Assembly: GCA_027310565.1 (NCBI GenBank)
Contig: DAIDAP010000037.1
Coordinates: 382,163 to 446,162 of the forward strand
Origin: Chloroflexota bacterium
GTDB taxonomy: Bacteria > Chloroflexota > Limnocylindria > P2-11E
DNA: 64,000 nt
Reading direction: 5' to 3'
The notes under the pieces were generated by a model, which ran no database searches, was not told where the DNA came from, and worked only from the letters and a program-made list of their open reading frames with translations. Both the position numbers and the translations under genes were made by a program. Below are positions 60,541 through 64,000 of the stretch, in pieces. Position 1 is the first letter of the stretch, and each line of letters begins with the position of its first letter.

Positions 60541-63277
60541 GTGTTGGAGCGGTCGCCGGGGGGTTCTCGGGGGGCGCAGCCCCCCGGTAGCTCGTCATCT
60601 CGTCCCAGTTCTTGCCGGACCGCACGTCCACGACGAGTGGAACGTCGAGCGCGTACGCGCCGCCCATCTCCTCCGAGAGGACGCGCGCGACCTCGTCGAC
60701 CTCCGCCGGCGGAACCTCGGCGACGAGCTCGTCGTGCACCTGCAGCAGCACGCGCGCGCGGAGGCCGCTCGCGGCGAGGCGGTCGTACACACGGCGCATC
60801 GCGATCTTCATGATGTCGGCCGCCGTCCCCTGGATCGGCATGTTGACCGCCATGCGCTCCGCCGCGCCGCGCACCGCGCTGTTGCGGCTCGTCATGTCCG
60901 CGATGTAGCGGCGCCGGCCCATGAGCGTCTCGACGTAGCCCTGCTCGGCGCAGAACGCCTTCGTCTCGACGACGTAGCGCCGGACCTGCGCGTACCGGCG
61001 GAAGTACTCCTCGATGAAGCGCTGCGCCTCCTCGCGCGGCATCTTCATCCGCCAGGCGAGGCCGAAGTCGCTCATCCCGTAGACGATCCCGAAGTTCAGC
61101 ATCTTCGCGACGTCGCGCTGCTCGCGCGTCACCGCCTCCTCGGGCACGCCGAACCCGGCGGCCGCGGTGCGGCGGTGCACGTCCGCGCCCTCGCGGAAGG
61201 CCTTCGTGAGCTCGGGATCGCCGGACACGTGCGCGAGCACGCGCAGCTCGATCTGCGAGTAGTCCGCGGCGACGAGGAGGCTGTCGCCGGCCGCGACGAA
61301 CGCGCGCCGGATGCGCCGTCCGAGCGGCGTCCGGATCGGGATGTTCTGGAGGTTCGGGTTCTTGCTCGAGAGCCGGCCGGTCGCCGCGACGGCCTGCTCG
61401 AACGTGGTGTGGACGCGGCGCGTCTCGGGGTCGACGAGCGCGCCCAGGCCCTCGGCGTACGTCGAGCGCAGCTTCTCCACCTCGCGGTACTCGAGGATCT
61501 TCTCGATCACCGGATGCGCCCCGCGCAGGTCCTCGAGGACGGTCGCGTCGGTCGAGTAGCCCGTCGCGGTCCGCCGACCGCGCGGGAGCCGGAGCTCCTC
61601 GAACAGGAGCGCCGCGAGCTGCTTCGGCGAGGCGATCGGGAACCGGTGGCCGACGGCCGCGTAGGCCTCGGCCTCGATGCGCGCGACCTCGCGCTTGAAC
61701 TCCTCCCCCAGCGCGCGCAGGTAGTCGAGGTCGACGGCGATGCCCGCCTCCTCCATCTCCACCAGCACGTCCACGAGCGGGAGCTCGACCTCGGCGAAGA
61801 GCCGGCGCAGGCCCAGGCGGTCGAGCTCGGCCTCGAGCTGCGCGCCCAGCCGCGCCGCGGCCACGGCGCCCGCGCCGGCGCGCGCCGCGCGCTGCTCGCG
61901 CGTCGCGACGCGGTGCGGATCCTTCCGGTCCGGGACCGGCAGGAGCGGCACCTCGAGGGAGAGCCGCTCCGCGGCGAGGTCCTCGAGCGCGTGGTAGCGG
62001 CGGCTCGCGTTCACCAGGTAGGAGGCGAGCATCGTGTCCATGCGCAGGCCGCGCAGCTCGGCGCCGGCGCGGCGCAGCGCGCGGCGCGCCGTCTTCGCGT
62101 CGTGCGCGGTCTTCGCGACGTCCGCGTCGGCGAGGACCTCCGCGAGGACGCGCGGGACGCCGCTCGTCGCGGGCAGGTACCACGCGTCGTCGCCGACGAC
62201 GATGCCCAGGCCGACCAGCGTCGGGTGGCGCGCGATCTCGACGTCGGCGTGGATCGCCATCGCGCCCGCCTCGCGCGCGCGGGCGGCGACGCGCTCGGCG
62301 TCGGCCGCGCCGAGCAGCGGGGTCGCCACCGGCGGCGCCGTCGCCGGCACCGTCTCCAGGCCGAGCGCGAGCTGCCCCGGCCGCGCGGCCGGCGCGACCG
62401 GCGCGACGTTGCCGTCGGCCGGCGGCAGCCGCGGGACGAGGCTGCGGAACTCGAGATCGCGGAACAGATCGAGCACCGCCGCGCGGTCGTACCCGCTCCA
62501 GCGCGTGCGGTCGAGCTCGAGCCGCACCGGCAGGTCGGTGACGATCGTCGCCATCTCGCGGCTGTGGAGCACCCGGTCGCGGTTCGCGGCGAGCGCCTCG
62601 CGCAGCTTCGGCGTGAAGCGCGAGAGGTCCGCGTACACGCCTTCGATCGATCCGTTCTCGGCGATGAGCTTCGCCGCGGTCTTCTCGCCGACGCCGGGCA
62701 CGCCCGGGATGTTGTCGCTGGGGTCGCCCTTCAGCGCCTTGAAGTCGACCATCTGCTTGGGCGTGAGCCCGTAGCGCTCGGCGATCTTCGCCTCGTCGTA
62801 GATGACGGTGTTCTGGAACCCCATGCGCGTGGTGAACAGCCTGACGTGCGGCGTGACGAGCTGGAGCGGATCGAGGTCGCCGGAGACGATGATCACCTCG
62901 AGGCCCGCCGCGTCGGCCTGCTTCGCGAGCGCGCCGATGACGTCGTCGGCCTCGAACCCGGGGACCGCGTACATCGGGACGCCGAAGCGCTCGAGCAGCT
63001 CCTTGCAGCGCTCGAGCTGGGGCCGCAGCTCGTCGGGCATCGGCTTGCGCGTCGCCTTGTAGGTCGGGTCCTTCTCCTTGCGGAACGTCGGGACCGGCAG
63101 GTCGAACGCCGCGGCCATGTGCTGCGGCCGGATCTCCTCGATCGCCTTCAGGAGGATCGAGGAGAAGCCGAACGTCGCGTTGGAGAGCTCGCCCTTGGTC
63201 GTCGTGAGCGGCGGGATGGCGAAGTACCCGCGGTAGATGAGCGAATTCGAGTCGATGAGCAGGATGCGCTCGGCCAC
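60524..63277 (-). CDS. polA: DNA polymerase I
   Basis: Family A polymerase of 917 aa. The 5'-3' exonuclease domain is complete (LLIDSNSLIYRGYFA, PGFEADDVIGALA, VSGDLDPLQLV, GDPSDNIPGVPGVGEKTA). The central 3'-5' exonuclease-like part is weak: DVE may be the first motif, but the Asp expected in HDAKTAR is Ala, so proofreading is probably lost. The polymerase motifs are intact (DYSQIELRVLAH, RDVAKMLNFGIVYG, LLQVHDELVAE). A short extra tail after GKNWDEM overlaps mutM. Starts at GTG 63277. Confidence 0.96.
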   Translation of the reverse strand: MAERILLIDSNSLIYRGYFAIPPLTTTKGELSNATFGFSSILLKAIEEIRPQHMAAAFDLPVPTFRKEKDPTYKATRKPMPDELRPQLERCKELLERFGVPMYAVPGFEADDVIGALAKQADAAGLEVIIVSGDLDPLQLVTPHVRLFTTRMGFQNTVIYDEAKIAERYGLTPKQMVDFKALKGDPSDNIPGVPGVGEKTAAKLIAENGSIEGVYADLSRFTPKLREALAANRDRVLHSREMATIVTDLPVRLELDRTRWSGYDRAAVLDLFRDLEFRSLVPRLPPADGNVAPVAPAARPGQLALGLETVPATAPPVATPLLGAADAERVAARAREAGAMAIHADVEIARHPTLVGLGIVVGDDAWYLPATSGVPRVLAEVLADADVAKTAHDAKTARRALRRAGAELRGLRMDTMLASYLVNASRRYHALEDLAAERLSLEVPLLPVPDRKDPHRVATREQRAARAGAGAVAAARLGAQLEAELDRLGLRRLFAEVELPLVDVLVEMEEAGIAVDLDYLRALGEEFKREVARIEAEAYAAVGHRFPIASPKQLAALLFEELRLPRGRRTATGYSTDATVLEDLRGAHPVIEKILEYREVEKLRSTYAEGLGALVDPETRRVHTTFEQAVAATGRLSSKNPNLQNIPIRTPLGRRIRRAFVAAGDSLLVAADYSQIELRVLAHVSGDPELTKAFREGADVHRRTAAAGFGVPEEAVTREQRDVAKMLNFGIVYGMSDFGLAWRMKMPREEAQRFIEEYFRRYAQVRRYVVETKAFCAEQGYVETLMGRRRYIADMTSRNSAVRGAAERMAVNMPIQGTAADIMKIAMRRVYDRLAASGLRARVLLQVHDELVAEVPPAEVDEVARVLSEEMGGAYALDVPLVVDVRSGKNWDEMTSYRGAAPPENPPATAPTHARAS

Positions 63278-63293
63278 GCCCTGAGTATGGCCG

Positions 63294-63923
63294 CTAGGCT
63301 CGGTCCAGCCTCCGCTGGAGCGCGATCGCGAGGCCGCCCGTGAGCACCGCCGCCGCGAGCCACAGCCACGGGCTGAGCGGGACCGCGGGCGCCCGCACCT
63401 CGCGGGCGCCATCGGCGGTCGCGACGCCGGCGAGCGTGGCGGTCGGGGACGGCGACGCACCGGAGGAGGCCGCGGACGCGGTCGGCCGCGCCAGCTTGGC
63501 GCTGTCCTGCGCCGCGGTCGGCCCGGCGGTGGGGGCCGGCGCGGGCGCGCCGGCGGCGTTGCGCTCCGGTGCCTCGCTCGCGAGCAGCGCGCTCGCCGCG
63601 CCCGTGCGCACCGCCTGCTCGGCGCTCCCGAGGAGCACGCTCGTGGCGAGCACGAAGACGGACACCCCGCACGCGAGCGCGCTGAGCGTGCGCAGCGGCG
63701 CGAGCCAGGCCGGGACCCGACCGACGCGCGGCACCAGGCGGCGCGCCGGGAGCGGGTCGGGGAGGCGGGCGACGAGCGAGGCCGTCCCGCGCAGCTCGGC
63801 GAGGCGGCCCCGGCAGAGGGCGCACGTGTCGAGGTGGGACGCCACGGCCGCACGCTCGGCGGGCGTGAGGGCGCCGTCGAGGTAGGCCGAGAGGTCGGCG
63901 GACGGGTGCGCGCGGTCGTTCAT
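63294..63923 (-). CDS. Zinc-finger anti-sigma-like membrane protein
   Basis: A 209-aa protein. The zf-HC2 motif (SADLSAYLDGALTPAERAAV, HLDTCALC) covers residues about 8-45; a membrane helix follows (TLSALACGVSVFVLATSVLL, about 80-100). A long Ala/Pro/Ser/Thr-rich outside stretch precedes a second helix near the C-terminus (WLWLAAAVLTGGLAIAL). AGGAGG lies 6 nt before the ATG at 63923, favouring it over a GTG one codon earlier. Such proteins hold an ECF sigma factor; the sigma gene would lie beyond the right edge. It is 16 bp upstream of polA. Confidence 0.85.
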   Translation of the reverse strand: MNDRAHPSADLSAYLDGALTPAERAAVASHLDTCALCRGRLAELRGTASLVARLPDPLPARRLVPRVGRVPAWLAPLRTLSALACGVSVFVLATSVLLGSAEQAVRTGAASALLASEAPERNAAGAPAPAPTAGPTAAQDSAKLARPTASAASSGASPSPTATLAGVATADGAREVRAPAVPLSPWLWLAAAVLTGGLAIALQRRLDRA

Positions 63924-64000
63924 CACGGTCCTCCTCTCTTGACGACGGCGGCGCCTCCGGGTTCCCCGCTCATCCCGCGGACCCCCGCCAGCCCCTCCCC
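63924..64000. other. Right-edge intergenic or gene-end sequence
   Basis: Seventy-seven bases with the ribosome site of the anti-sigma-like gene (63931-63937). A TGA on the minus strand at 63970-63972 could be the stop of an upstream gene, perhaps the sigma factor, but too little is present to call it. Confidence 0.3.

Overview
This 64 kb window is GC-rich, densely packed chromosomal DNA. Genes sit in tight operons with ATGA, GTGA and TGATG overlaps and few canonical Shine-Dalgarno sites. Several features suggest a Gram-positive-like lineage: a rapZ-whiA pair, a GAAC-N4-GTTC SOS box in front of uvrB, a coenzyme F420-dependent glucose-6-phosphate dehydrogenase, and a DUF2089/DUF4097/SHOCT-like set. 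I favour an uncultured-type Chloroflexota (Limnocylindria-like), with Actinobacteriota second. This is inference from gene content and was not tested by a search. I recognised no rRNA, tRNA, CRISPR array, integrase or transposase.

Region 1 (0-9 kb, minus strand) holds an ABC-2 exporter with the holin-like gene, rapZ and a short whiA; a DUF2089-DUF4097-SHOCT operon whose three proteins share a small helical motif; and uvrC. Region 2 (9-17.3 kb, plus) is a 2-hydroxyacid oxidation locus: an IclR regulator, glcD-glcE-glcF, an ArsB/NhaD-type transporter and a LutB-LutA fusion. A roughly 100-bp intergenic repeat fills the spaces before the exporter ATPase, the transporter and, in part, the Lut fusion.

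Region 3 (17.3-39.6 kb) is an accessory catabolic and uptake region. It holds three bicupin proteins, an orphan EutA-like reactivase, an M20 amidohydrolase, two MFS transporters, a TRIP13/Pch2-like AAA+ ATPase, a luciferase-like flavoenzyme, a P450 with its ferredoxin, an SDR, GntR and alpha/beta hydrolase genes, and a dihydroorotase-like amidohydrolase. It also holds an F420-dependent glucose-6-phosphate dehydrogenase and an NMT1/Ssu-type importer split between two operons. The natural substrate is unknown. Uptake, ring or amide hydrolysis and F420/flavin/P450 redox chemistry on an N-containing organic compound is the simplest reading.

Region 4 (39.6-43.7 kb) looks less GC-rich and foreign: a frameshifted gene remnant, a TPR regulator with a C-terminal winged helix, a secreted amidase-like protein and a small membrane-anchored protein. 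Region 5 (43.8-47.4 kb) encodes a three-subunit molybdenum hydroxylase of the xanthine dehydrogenase family.

Region 6 (47.5-64 kb) is mostly housekeeping: an SOS-box-led operon uvrB-two membrane proteins-uvrA-DUF1684-CvpA/CAP, a divergent tadE-cpaB pair, and a minus-strand group polA, mutM, ABC-F and coaE preceded by a zinc-finger anti-sigma-like gene.
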